The notes under the pieces: model-generated
What the model was told of the DNA's origin: nothing
Databases searched by the model: none
What the model saw: only the letters and a program-made list of their open reading frames with translations
Program-made: the position numbers and the translations under genes
Shown here: one piece after another, positions 46,500-57,300 of the stretch
How the letters are laid out: every line of letters starts with the position of its first letter
Position numbering within the stretch: position 1 is the stretch's first letter
Assembly: GCA_031841125.1 (NCBI GenBank)
Contig: CM063109.1
Span: forward strand, 8,160,321-8,224,320
Length of the DNA stretch: 64,000 nucleotides
Direction of reading: 5' to 3'
Origin: Acanthococcus lagerstroemiae
Lineage: Eukaryota > Arthropoda > Insecta > Hemiptera > Eriococcidae

Positions 46500-46781
46500 C
46501 CAATAGCTGATAGCTTATAGTCTTTACATTGTGCACTAAGCCAATAGCCAGCTAATAGCCATTCAAATTTCATACAAAAAGCTATAGCTAATCAATAGCC
46601 AATGATTTCAAGGTCACTAGCTATAGCCAATAGCAATAGCTGTTTTCATTGGATTTCAGTCCCTGCTACGCGGTACGCTTCGCGTTGTCGGATTCGACCA
46701 GATCCGACATTCACGGGCGCGGTGCAAATCAAAATGGCGGCTCATTATACCCGTGTGTAACTATAGTATCCTTACTTGAGG

Positions 46782-46855
46782 TTCTCTTTTAGTCGCCTTT
46801 TACGACAGGCAGGGTTACCGTGAGAAAATTCTACTACCCGTCCCCACACGGGGGT
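46782..46855 (-). mobile_element. 5' end of the R1-like LINE, cut off by the nested insertion
   Basis: The minus strand begins CCCCCGTGTGGGGACGGG and runs through CCTGCCTGTCGTAAAAGGCG to GAGAACCTCAAG. It then continues, after removal of 43239-46781, at 43238 with GGCTTGCAGCTGGC. The GTCGTAAAAGGCGACTAAAA motif is a 5' UTR feature I associate with R1-like elements. Confidence 0.75.
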
Positions 46856-47028
46856 TTTGATAGGTAACGAAATTGCATATCAGTCAGCCGTATATCAGGT
46901 TGACCGTCGCATGTGCCTGAATGTCGCTCAATCACGCCCCCTGTGCACTTTTTATCCGCGTATTGAGCGCTCAGCGATAGTGATGGTTTTCAGTTGCATG
47001 TAAAACCTCTTATTCGTTTTCCCTACAG
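46856..47028. other. End of PISD intron 4
   Basis: Apparently non-repetitive. It ends in TTCGTTTTCCCTACAG, the acceptor of the last exon. Confidence 0.6.
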
Positions 47029-47274
47029 GAATTGCTGACCAATACAAGGAGGTGGAAGAACGGTCCGCGCTTCAAGGATAAAACGATAAACGCCGAGTGG
47101 AAGAAAGGCGAAGAGATCGGCGAATTCAGATTGGGCTCGACGATCGTGCTGCTGTTTGAAGCGCCGAAAACGTTTCTGTTCGACGTGCAGGCCGGTCAGA
47201 AGATTAAAGTCGGCGAACCAGTTACCAGGATGCAGGTAGAGAGTAGTGCCAGCACCAGCAGCAGCGTAAGTTGA
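47029..47274 (+). CDS. PISD: PISD last exon with the LGST self-cleavage site
   Basis: The acceptor is ccctacag, ending at 47028; TGA is at 47272-47274. The exon gives 81 residues. The motif [15 protein letters not shown] holds the proenzyme processing site: family knowledge places cleavage between Gly (47134-47136) and Ser (47137-47139), and the Ser becomes the pyruvoyl group of the small alpha chain. It is followed by the usual [15 protein letters not shown] end of PISD and then a low-complexity serine tail ([11 protein letters not shown]). A perfect donor-like GTAAGT lies at 47266-47271, just before the stop codon, so an alternative C-terminal exon is possible. The family normally ends close to this point, so I take the stop as real. 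Confidence 0.96.
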   Translation, partial: ELLTNTRRWKNGPRFKDKTINAEWKKGEEIGEFRLGSTIVLLFEAPKTFLFDVQAGQKIKVGEPVTRMQVESSASTSSSVS

Positions 47275-48404
47275 TGTCCTCGAGTGTCGCTCACATTTTA
47301 CCAATGTTATTGAATAAGTGAACCGACGATAATTCTTTTCGCCCATATCAATTTCGCCAACGTGGTGCCGAATTAGGATGTAATAGGTGTATAGGATTTG
47401 ATGCATACAGTAACGTACAAATCGCTGCTACTTGACGGAAGACGTCGCAGTGTCAGTATTTTTCGTTTTCGGAATACTTTTTTTTTTTTTTTTTTTTTTT
47501 GATTTGATTTGTTTTGTTTCGAATTTCATTATTGTAAATATTTATGGCGTGGCTCGCGTTTTAGAATTACGAATCGAATTTGCCATTTGCTTAGTTGTAA
47601 TTTTTCGTTTTTTCTTTCACCGAGATATTTTATACGTATTCGATGCGGTACCGTTTCTCTCGCGCTTTCTCTCTATAATATTTCAAACGATCTTTAATCT
47701 GTATTGGTTACTCGTGTTTATGGAATTCGATCTTGCTCAGGGATGCAAAACTAACGAGGGCTTGTGACGTTAATCGGGTGGTTCCAATGCTCCGTTTGTG
47801 GGCTTCGATACCGAAACTCGAATGTGTTCGGATACGAGTGAGAAAACGTATTTAAGATTTGAACTTTGATGACTACGTATCAGTGGAGACCAAGTGACTC
47901 GATCCGCGTGGTTTCATGGTCCCGCTACGAGACGGACACATTCGGGGTGCCACCGTTAACTTTTACTCTACTTTTACATTGCGTTATACGTGTAGGAGCT
48001 TGCTACATTTTTCCATTTTACTCGAAAATATTCGGTTCTGTGAACAAATTGAGCCAATGAATAATGCCGGTTTATAGCGTTTCCAAAAAGCTTTTTCCAA
48101 CGTGGATACACATGTTTGTGCCGGGAACCTTATTTTAAAGAGTTCTAATTTTCAGGCTCTTTCCTATGATACTGATCACTCATTTTGTCAACGAATGTCG
48201 CTTGGTCCGTTTTTGCTTAACAGCGACCAAATTAGTGGCGTGCTCTAGATAAACGAGGTAAGCGCCGCTTACCCTGAATAATCCAGAGAATAGTATAGTA
48301 TAATATGACGTTTTATTCTACACCTAAGGGGAAAGCACGAACAAGAATAAATGAACGCTTTTCAACAAAAGGGAACCAACTAACATTTGTAAACAAAATG
48401 AGTT
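47275..48404. other. Region after the PISD stop codon, including probable 3' UTR
   Basis: Contains a long T run (47479-47501) and an AATAAA at 48346-48351 that could serve as a polyadenylation signal. The transcript end cannot be fixed from sequence alone. No other gene seen. Confidence 0.4.
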
Positions 48405-49512
48405 ATTAGTATCATTGGAAAGAACGTAAAACGTAGAACTTTTCAAAATTGGGCCCCCGATTCAAAAATGTGTACTCACGTTTAAAAAAGCTTATGAATA
48501 AACGCAATGCCATATAGTTTCTACATGGCTCTTGAACTTCGAATCATGTGTTCTCAAAAGCGGATTTTGCTAGTTGGTTCCCTTTTGCTGAACAGCGTCC
48601 AAATCTGGAACATCAAAAACGTAATGAGTTATCTCGTTATCAGTTGGACGCAGTTGAACGTAACAGAACCAACCAACATTTGTTGAAAAAATGAGTTATT
48701 GGTAGGATTAGGATTTTTACGCGCTAAAAACGGCAGAAAAAGCGCTTATAATAAGCGGTCAAGATTTGGAAAAAGAAGAAGCATAAATATGCGCTATAAA
48801 ACTAAAAAAGTATAAATAAGTGCAATAAAAATATGCCATTATGGGTATCAAAATGCAGGTATTTTCAACGCGCTTTCAAAAACCCTATCGAATCGTATAT
48901 ACAGCAAAACCAAGAAGAAATGTAGAGCAGAAAACGTTAAAGTATTTTTTTCTGCTGGTCTCTAATTTTCCATTCCAGAGCCGACTCTGTACTAGCAGTT
49001 AGCTACTTGTTTAAACTATGAAAACCAAAAAAACGAAAATATCAAAAATGTTGTGCCCCCCCCCCGTTTACTGGTTGATTTTTGCAATTTTTCCAAAGAA
49101 AAAAACAAACGACCAGAAAAAATCCCAAAATAAGCAAAATTTTTGACTTTTTTGGCTAAAATAGGCGTTTTAATGCTTTTATACTCAAAATATGTGAAAA
49201 TATGCGCTATAAACCTTCACCATTCGTCTTAGAATTGCACGAAACGTGAAAAAAATTGCGATATTTAGTATCTTGTGCAGCAGGAAAAAATATACGGTAT
49301 CATATGAATCCGTGCCCTAGTTATTAGTGTCTGAAAGAGCGTAAAATGTAGAATTTTTCAAAATTGGGCCCCCGATTCAAAAATGTGTACTCACGTTGAA
49401 AAAAGCTTATCAGTAAACGCTATGTCATATAGTTTCTACATGGCTCTTGAACTTCGAATCACGTGTTCTCAAGAAACAGATTTTGCTGGTTGGTTCCCTT
49501 ACGCTTAACAGC
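48405..49512. repeat. Two direct repeats of about 195 bp, 0.9 kb apart
   Basis: 48405-48605 and 49318-49512 share CAAAATTGGGCCCCCGATTC, AAAAATGTGTACTCACGTT, CATATAGTTTCTACATGGCT and the GGTTGGTTCCCTT end, with a few differences. Between them lies AT-rich sequence with a poly-C run near 49062. It may be one element with repeated sub-units. Confidence 0.75.
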
Positions 49513-52500
49513 ATCCATTTGAGAAGTTATCTGTCAAAAGGGCCCCTAACAAATGGGAATCCTATTCGTCAGGGGCCCGATAACTCCTAATTTATCATCA
49601 TAGTCGTATTAGCGCTTTGAACACATATAACTCGCCTCCTAATAGAGATAGAAATTCGCGGTGAGCGCTGGGATGCGTATTTTCTTCTTCTCCACCAGAT
49701 AGCGCTAAAATCTCAATTTCGGTAATTTTGGACTAGCGCGTTTTGGAAGTCACTTCCTCAGTTTAGTTATCTTGATTTTTTTTGTAAAAATTAATATTTT
49801 TTTAGTGAAGTCGAAAATTATGACCGACTATATAACGTTATGTAGAAGTGGTGCTGTGCCAAACGATTTCTCGGTTCACAAAGTTTGTCGGTCAAGTGGC
49901 GAGTCGAATTAACTTGATCTACACTTCTTTCGTTGTTGGATTACTCGTGCCGTGTTTCTACGGGGATTCATATTCGTTTGCGTTTTCTCCCCAATCTTTC
50001 ATATTATGTGCTTTATTAATATTGTTGTATATTTGTGATGTGGAATCAGAAAACCGACCTGACGAAATTTCAGTATCGGGTTTATGACATAAACTTGTTG
50101 GAACTGTATTACTGTTTCATGTAAGACCGTTACTACTACGTAAAGGTGATGCTGGATAGCTGTGGTACTGGAGATTTCCAGACACAAAGTAGGCAGGAAC
50201 GTAGCACGATATCTTTGAACGCGTTTTTCTCGAAATCTTGTTTTTTACGTGAAGTCGGTTTAATCATTCCACGTCAGATTATTCGTATTCATTTGCGATT
50301 AAGTTACTGTTTCTTTACGAAAGTGGCTGTACCTTGGACTAAAAAATGCCACAGTGTTTACTACGATGGACTGTACTACGCGAAATGAACTACTAACTCT
50401 CGGGTCATTTAGCGTAATCTGTTATTGCCTAAGATGTAAACTCGTAGCCTAATGTACAGATCTGAACCAGAGTTGCCGATTAATGAGAAAGAAAGCGATT
50501 CATTCGTTCTATTCCCATTTGCGGACGGGCCGATTGTAAATGGGAATTGATACCATTCTTTCCATTTATAATGAAAGTTTCAGTTTTGTCTTTCCATTCT
50601 TCATATTATGACCATTCCAAATACAATGTCCGAATAAAAGATTTCATTTTTATCGAAATCTTCGGAATTAAAGTACTTCCTTCCTGTAAATTTTCCATCT
50701 GGCTTGTTGCATTGATGTATAAACCGAAGAAAGCCGTTCGCTCTCATTCTGAATAAGTTCATGTGCGAATGCTGAACTCTGCGTGAAAAAGAAAATGATA
50801 CATTCCTATATTTGACAACCCTGATCTGAACTCCATCGTTGTCGAAAATTATGCATTTTTGTAACTTTCATGGCTGTAACACGTAGAAAGATTACCAATG
50901 ACCTCCTCGTCATTTTCTAAATTAATCTAAATATTCACCGGTTAATACCTTCTTCATTATTTCTCACCAAATACATTCGATGTGGAAATACGTACGAAAT
51001 TTTGTGAATCCACGTCGTGTTTGACTCAGCTTTTGAAGCCGTAGAGTACAAGGTGTCTGCAGGTGAAGAGAGCAGAGGGCTACATCTTTATGACCAATCC
51101 ACTAGCAGCATATAGACATCATTCCAACTCAACGAGAGTTTTCGACAGTTTGGTCAAAACCTGTGAAACTTTCATTCGGATCCCACCACAAAAAAGTATT
51201 CTTCTCAAACTTGCAAACGTGCTCGATTAATCGATGTATATCATTTTATGTTTTCATTTTTTCTTTCTTTGTTTTTGTATTGTATTTTTTTCTCTCTTTT
51301 TTTTGTCGTTTTGAAACTGTAAACCAAACGATTCCTGTTAAATATTAAGAATGCTCTATTGTGATCCTTATTTAAGTTTTCATTTTCAATATTTATTAAT
51401 TTATGAATTAATGCTTCCGCATTTCCGTATGTCGATGTGCGATCATTTATGTAAAAAGAGTTATATTTCAAGAAGTATGTAGTTAATTACCGTGATAGTT
51501 ACTGTAGCTTTTGTGACTTGAAAAAGTAAAAAAAACTTTTGCTACTCGTTTTTGCGTGAATTTATTTGACAGTATGTGGTAGTGGTAGGTAATTATCTGA
51601 GAATTTTGCGGGTTCCCAATCGCGCGTGCTATCGGAATTTGTTCCAAAGGTTATTCCGTAAGGGAAATGACGGAATTCCAACACTGATTCCAAATTGTAT
51701 TTTCTAGAAAGCTCAAATGACCCGGCAAATTGCAGATCGTGTCTCAAATTACCAATAATGTCGATTCCCTATCCGTGTACATGATTTATTATGAATGTAA
51801 GGGACTTAAAAATGGAAATATATTTGAACTACACATTGGTTGCACGTCAGTGGGAGAAATTATTGAAATCCCTAGGATAATTACCAAGGCAGCGTAGAGC
51901 TTTTGTTCTAAAGCAAATAAATTGTATTACAAATTAATTCAAATCTACTTCTATTTCTTTATTTTGTAATCGAGTATCAGAATTCGGAATCATTTGTGGT
52001 ATCACTACTTTGTAGCTCTTCCTTCACAGTCCAAAGAACCTATTCTTCAAGTTAGAATTTCTTAACTCAAACCTTTATGTTGGTTCATAACAGTCTTTCC
52101 GTTAGGTAAAGATTTTATTATTATTATTTTTTCAATTCTTCCTAGAAATCTGTGTAATATAAATAATCATGTCATTTTAATTTCATATTTTTATTTTGTT
52201 TTTGCTTACAGTTTTTAACAACAACTGCATTTGTAGACAACTCATTGTCAGGGCTTACACATCTATACACGTCTGTGTCATTCAAATATAAATTACTAAT
52301 AGAAAGGAGATTATCAAGTTTCTATCAACTGGCTCAATTCTCAAAATTTATAGTTTTGTTCCCTTTATACCAAAAATCCTATTGCCCTCAAATTTGTGTT
52401 CATCATAGACAGATCTGAGAATAATATTAGAACTTTCCTCGACTAGTAGAGTTTTTACCCAGTATTTTAAGATATTCGGGTTAGGCCAATACATAATAAT

Positions 52501-52569
52501 AGGTGATTCAGTAGAAAGGCATTTGTCTGTGTACACTAGGAGACCTGTGCACCAATGGTACAAACACCG
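49513..52569. other. Non-coding stretch between PISD and the satellite; no gene recognised
   Basis: Open frames of 60-95 codons (for example 49848-50087 and 52348-52632 on the minus strand) have no recognisable domain; the latter overlaps the start of the satellite. AT-rich throughout. An AATAAA occurs at about 51915. Confidence 0.45.
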
Positions 52570-53731
52570 AGCTTTTTCGTATTTTCCATTCACGCCTTCG
52601 GCACGTCGAATATGCAAGCCAACATACACCAATTGACGTTTTCGAAGTCGCTTTTTTCTCTGGGGCGAACTAATAAAACGCGGAAATCTCCGGACTGGGG
52701 ATAGCTAGAGGAAAACGGTTCGAAATTTCGAGAGCGAAATGATCTCCTTTTTCGAAAGTGTCAACCCGTTTCGCTGTAGCGGCCCCCAATCCAAAGATTT
52801 TTGCATTTTATTAGTTCGCACCAGGAAATTGAAGATTTCGGAAACGTCAAATGGCGTATGTGAAATAGTATAATCGATACTTTGAAGGGGTCGCAGTATT
52901 AATTCGAATTTCGGAACATGCTGGTAATGCCTTCAGTATGTCGAATATGCAACTCAACCTACACGAATCGACGTTTTCGAAATCGCTTTTTCACTGGGGC
53001 GAACTAATAAAACGCGAAAATCTCCGGACTGGGGATAGCTAGAGGAAACCGGTTTGAAATTTTGAGAGCAAATTGATCTCCTTTTTCGAAAGTGTCCACC
53101 CGTTTCGCTATAGCTGTCTCCAATCCAAAGATTTTTGCATTTTATTAGTTCGCCCCAGAGAAATTAGCGATTTTGAAAACGTCAATTGGTGTCTGAGAAA
53201 TAGCATATTCAACTCGTTGAAGGCGCCTCCACTTTTTCTGATTTTCCATTCACGCCTTCGGCTCGTTGAATATGCAAGCCAACATACACCAATTGAAGTT
53301 TTCGAAGTCGCTTTTTTCTCTGGGGCGAACTAATACAACGCGAAAATCTCCGGACTGGGGATAGCTAGAGGAAAACGGTTTGAAATTTTGAGAGCGAAAT
53401 GATCTCCTCTTTCGAAAGTGTCAACCCGTTACGCTGTAGCGGCCCCCAATCCAAAGATTTTTGCATTTTATTAGTTCGCCCCAGGAAATTGAAGATTTCG
53501 GAAACGTCAATTGGCGTATGTGAAATAGCATAATCGATACTTTGAAGGAGTCGCAGTATTAATTCGAATTTCGGAACATGCTGGTAATGCCTTCAGTATG
53601 TCGATTATGCAACGCAACCTACACGAATCGACGTTTTCGAAATCGCTTATTTCTCTGGGGCGAACTAATACAACGCGAAAATCTACGGACTGGGGATAGC
53701 TAGAGGAAAACGGTTCGAAATTTTGAGAGCG

Positions 53732-54060
53732 AAATGATCTCCTCTTTCGAAAGTGTCGACCGGTTTCGCTGTAGCGGCCCCCAATCCAAAGATTTTTGCA
53801 TTTTATTAGTTCGCCCCAGAGAAATTAGCGATTTTGAAAACGTCAATTGGTGTCTGAGAAATAGCATATTCAACTCGTTGAAGGCGCCTCCACTTTTTCT
53901 GATTTTCCATTCACGCCTTCGGCTCGTTGAATATGCAAGCCAACATACACCAAATGACGTTTTCGAAGTCGCTTTTTTCTCTGGGGCGAACTAATACAAC
54001 GCGAAAATCTCCGGACTGGGGATAGCTAGAGGAAAACGGTTTGAAATTTTGAGAGCGAAA
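53732..54060 (+). repeat. Representative satellite monomer, type A
   Basis: About 329 bp. It contains an open frame of 86 codons (from 53734) that ends at TAA in the shared GCGAACTAATA motif. The type differs from B mainly in the middle third. Confidence 0.9.
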
Positions 54061-54391
54061 TGATCTCCTCTTTCGAAAGTGTCAACCCGTTTCGCTGTAG
54101 CGGCCCCCAATCCAAAGATTTTTGCATTTTATTAGTTCGCCCCAGGAAATTGAAGATTTCGGAAACGTCAATTGCCGTATGTGAAATAACATAATCGATA
54201 CTTTGAAGGAGTCGCAGTAATTATTCGAATTTCGGAACATGCTGGTAATGCCTTCAGTATGTCGAATATGCAACTCAACCTACACGAATCGACGTTTTCG
54301 AAATCGCTTATTTCTCTGGGGCGAACTAATAAAACGCGAAAATCTCCGGACTGGGGATAGCTAGAGGAAAACAGTTTGAAATTTTGAGAGC
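54061..54391 (+). repeat. Representative satellite monomer, type B
   Basis: About 331 bp. Sub-variants are marked by GCCGTATGTGAAATAAC, by TTTCGCAGTAGCGG, by TTACGCTG, and by CACCAGG with AAATGGCG. These diagnostic changes allow the higher-order pattern to be traced. Confidence 0.9.
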
Positions 54392-57300
54392 GAAATGATC
54401 TCCTCTTTCGAAAGTGTCAACCCGTTTCGCAGTAGCGGCCCCCAATCCAAAGATTTTTGCATTTTATTAGTTCGCCCCAGGAAATTGAAGATTTCGGAAA
54501 CGTCAATTGGCGTATGTGAAATAGCATAATCGATATTTTGAAGGAGTCGCAGTATTAATTCGAATTTCGGAACATGCTGGTAATGCCTTCAGTATGTCGA
54601 TTATGCAACTCAACCTACATGAATCGACGTTTTCGAAATCGCTTATTTCTCTGGGGCGAACTAATAAAACGCGAAAATCTCCGGACTGGGGATAGCTAGA
54701 GGAAAATTGTTTGAAATTTTGAGAGCGAAATGATCTCCTCTTTCGAAAGTGTCGACCGGTTTCGCTGTAGCGGCCCCCAATCCAAAGATTTTTGCATTTT
54801 ATTAGTTCGCCCCAGAGAAATTAGCGATTTTGAAAACGTCAATTGGTGTCTGAGAAATAGCATATTCAACTCGTTGAAGGCGCCTCCACTTTTTCTGATT
54901 TTCCATTCACGCCTTCGGCTCGTTGAATATGCAAGCCAACATACACCAAATGACGTTTTCGAAGTCGCTTTTTTCTGTGGGCCGAACTAATACAACGCGA
55001 AAATCTCCGGACTGGGGATAGCTAGAGGAAAACGGTTTGAAATTTTGAGAGCGAAATGATCTCCTCTTTCGAAAGTGTCAACCCGTTTCGCTGTAGCGGC
55101 CCCCAATCCAAAGATTTTTGCATTTTATTAGTTCGCCCCAGGAAATTGAAGATTTCGGAAACGTCAATTGCCGTATGTGAAATAACATAATCGATACTTT
55201 GAAGGAGTCGCAGTAATTATTCGAATTTCGGAACATGCTGGTAATGCCTTCAGTATGTCGAATATGCAACTCAACCTACACCAATTGACGTTTTCGAAGT
55301 CGCTTTTTTCTCTGGGGCGAACTAATAAAACGCGGAAATCTCCGGACTGGGGATAGCTAGAGGAAAACGGTTCGAAATTTCGAGAGCGAAATGATCTCCT
55401 TTTTCGAAAGTGTCAACCCGTTTCGCTGTAGCGGCCCCCAATCCAAAGATTTTTGCATTTTATTAGTTCGCACCAGGAAATTGAAGATTTCGGAAACGTC
55501 AAATGGCGTATGTGAAATAGTATAATCGATACTTTGAAGGGGTCGCAGTATAAATTCGAATTTCGGAACATGCTGGTAATGCCTTCAGTATGTCGAATAT
55601 GCAACTCAACCTACACGAATCGACGTTTTCGAAATCGCTTTTTCTCTGGGGCGAACTAATAAAACGCGAAAATCTCCGGACTGGGGATAGCTAGAGGAAA
55701 CCGGTTTGAAATTTTGAGAGCAAATTGATCTCCTTTTTCGAAAGTGTCCACCCGTTTCGCTATAGCTGTCTCCAATCCAAAGATTTTTGCATTTTATTAG
55801 TTCGCCCCAGAGAAATTAGCGATTTTGAAAACGTCAATTGGTGTCTGAGAAATAGCATTTTCAACTCGTTGCAGGCGCCTCCACTTTTTCTGATTTTCCA
55901 TTCACGCCTTCGGCTCGTTGAATATGCAAGCCAACATACACCAATTGAAGTTTTCGAAGTCGCTTTTTTCTCTGGGGCGAACTAATACAACGCGAAAATC
56001 TCCGGACTGGGGATAGCTAGAGGAAAACGGTTTGAAATTTTGAGAGCGAAATGATCTCCTCTTTCGAAAGTGTCAACCCGTTACGCTGTAGCGGCCCCCA
56101 ATCCAAAGATTTTTGCATTTTATTAGTTCGCCCCAGGAAATTGAAGATTTCGGAAACGTCAATTGGCGTATGTGAAATAGCATAATCGATACTTTGAAGG
56201 AGTCGCAGTATTAATTCGAATTTCGGAACATGCTGGTAATGCCTTCAGTATGTCGATTATGCAACGCAACCTACACGAATCGACGTTTTCGAAATCGCTA
56301 ATTTCTCTGGGGCGAACTAATACAACGCGAAAATCTACGGACTGGGGATAGCTAGAGGAAAACGGTTCGAAATTTTGAGAGCGAAATGATCTCCTCTTTC
56401 GAAAGTGTCGACCGGTTTCGCTGTAGCGGCCCCCAATCCAAAGATTTTTGCATTTTATTAGTTCGCCCCAGAGAAATTAGCGATTTTGAAAACGTCAATT
56501 GGTGTCTGAGAAATAGCATATTCAACTCGTTGAAGGCGCCTCCACTTTTTCTGATTTTTCATTCACGCCTTCGGCTCGTCGAATATGCAAGCCAACATAC
56601 ACCAAATGACGTTTTCGAAGTCGCTAATTTCTCTGGGGCGAACTAATAAAACGCGAAAATCTCCGGACTGGGGATAGCTAGAGGAAAACAGTTTGAAATT
56701 TTGAGAGCGAAATGATCTCCTCTTTCGAAAGTGTCAACCCGTTTCGCAGTAGCGGCCCCCAATCCAAAGATTTTTGCATTTTATTAGTTCGCCCCAGGAA
56801 ATTGAAGATTTCGGAAACGTCAATTGGCGTATGTGAAATAGCATAATCGATATTTTGAAGGAGTCGCAGTATTAATTCGAATTTCGGAACATGCTGGTAA
56901 TGCCTTCAGTATGTCGATTATGCAACTCAACCTACATGAATCGACGTTTTCGAAATCGCTTATTTCTCTGGGGCGAACTAATAAAACGCGAAAATCTCCG
57001 GACTGGGGATAGCTAGAGGAAAATTGTTTGAAATTTTGAGAGCGAAATGATCTCCTCTTTCGAAAGTGTCGACCGGTTTCGCTGTAGCGGCCCCCAATCC
57101 AAAGATTTTTGCATTTTATTAGTTCGCCCCAGAGAAATTAGCGATTTTGAAAACGTCAATTGGTGTCTGAGAAATAGCATATTCAACTCGTTGAAGGCGC
57201 CTCCACTTTTTCTGATTTTCCATTCACGCCTTCGACTCGTTGAATATGCAAGCCAACATACACCAAATGACGTTTTCGAAGTCGCTTTTTTCTCTGGGGC

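Larger units (their letters stand above)
43323..46665. mobile_element. hAT-like MITE (CAGGGACTGAAAG), host of further insertions
   Basis: The ends are CAGGGACTGAAAG and GGATTTCAGTCCCTG. CTACGCGG flanks both sides exactly (43315-43322, 46666-46673). Near both ends it is built from TAGCTAATAGCCAATAGC-like words (43335-43450, 46506-46640). The 3.3-kb size is due to later insertions. Confidence 0.92.
43239..46774. mobile_element. Palindromic MITE (TAGGGATACTATAG), opened by a later insertion
   Basis: The left arm (43239-43322) has TAGGGATACTATAGTTACAC and GCCGCCATTTTGATTCGCAC. The right arm (46666-46774) is its inverted form, ending CTATAGTATCCTTA. CTTGAGG flanks both sides (43232-43238, 46775-46781). 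Without the insert it would be about 190 bp, close in size and sequence to the intact copy at 46327-46499. It sits inside the 5' UTR of the R1-like LINE. Confidence 0.9.
6047..47274 (+). other. PISD: PISD gene span: five visible exons of mitochondrial phosphatidylserine decarboxylase
   Basis: PISD makes phosphatidylethanolamine from phosphatidylserine in the mitochondrial inner membrane, using a pyruvoyl group formed by self-cleavage. The gene is spliced from 6047-6201, 25444-25677, 35671-36481, 39176-39336 and 47029-47274. Each intron starts with GT (gtaagt, gtaagt, gtgaga, gtaagc) and ends with AG. The phases agree: intron 1 is phase 0, intron 2 phase 0, intron 3 phase 1, intron 4 phase 0. 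The spliced product is about 535 residues without its N-terminus, against roughly 410 for the human enzyme (from memory). The excess is in exon 3. The frame of exon 1 is closed upstream by TAA at 6019, so at least one earlier exon (start codon and targeting peptide) is missing from this model. The introns total about 39.6 kb and are almost entirely transposon-derived. Confidence 0.93.

Noticed and set aside
49848..50087. 79-codon frame with a hydrophobic centre
   Set aside because: AT-rich hydrophobic frames of this length are expected by chance; no signal or family recognised.
52348..52632. 94-codon minus-strand frame at the satellite edge
   Set aside because: Its first third lies in satellite sequence and the rest in AT-rich DNA; no domain and no second line of support.
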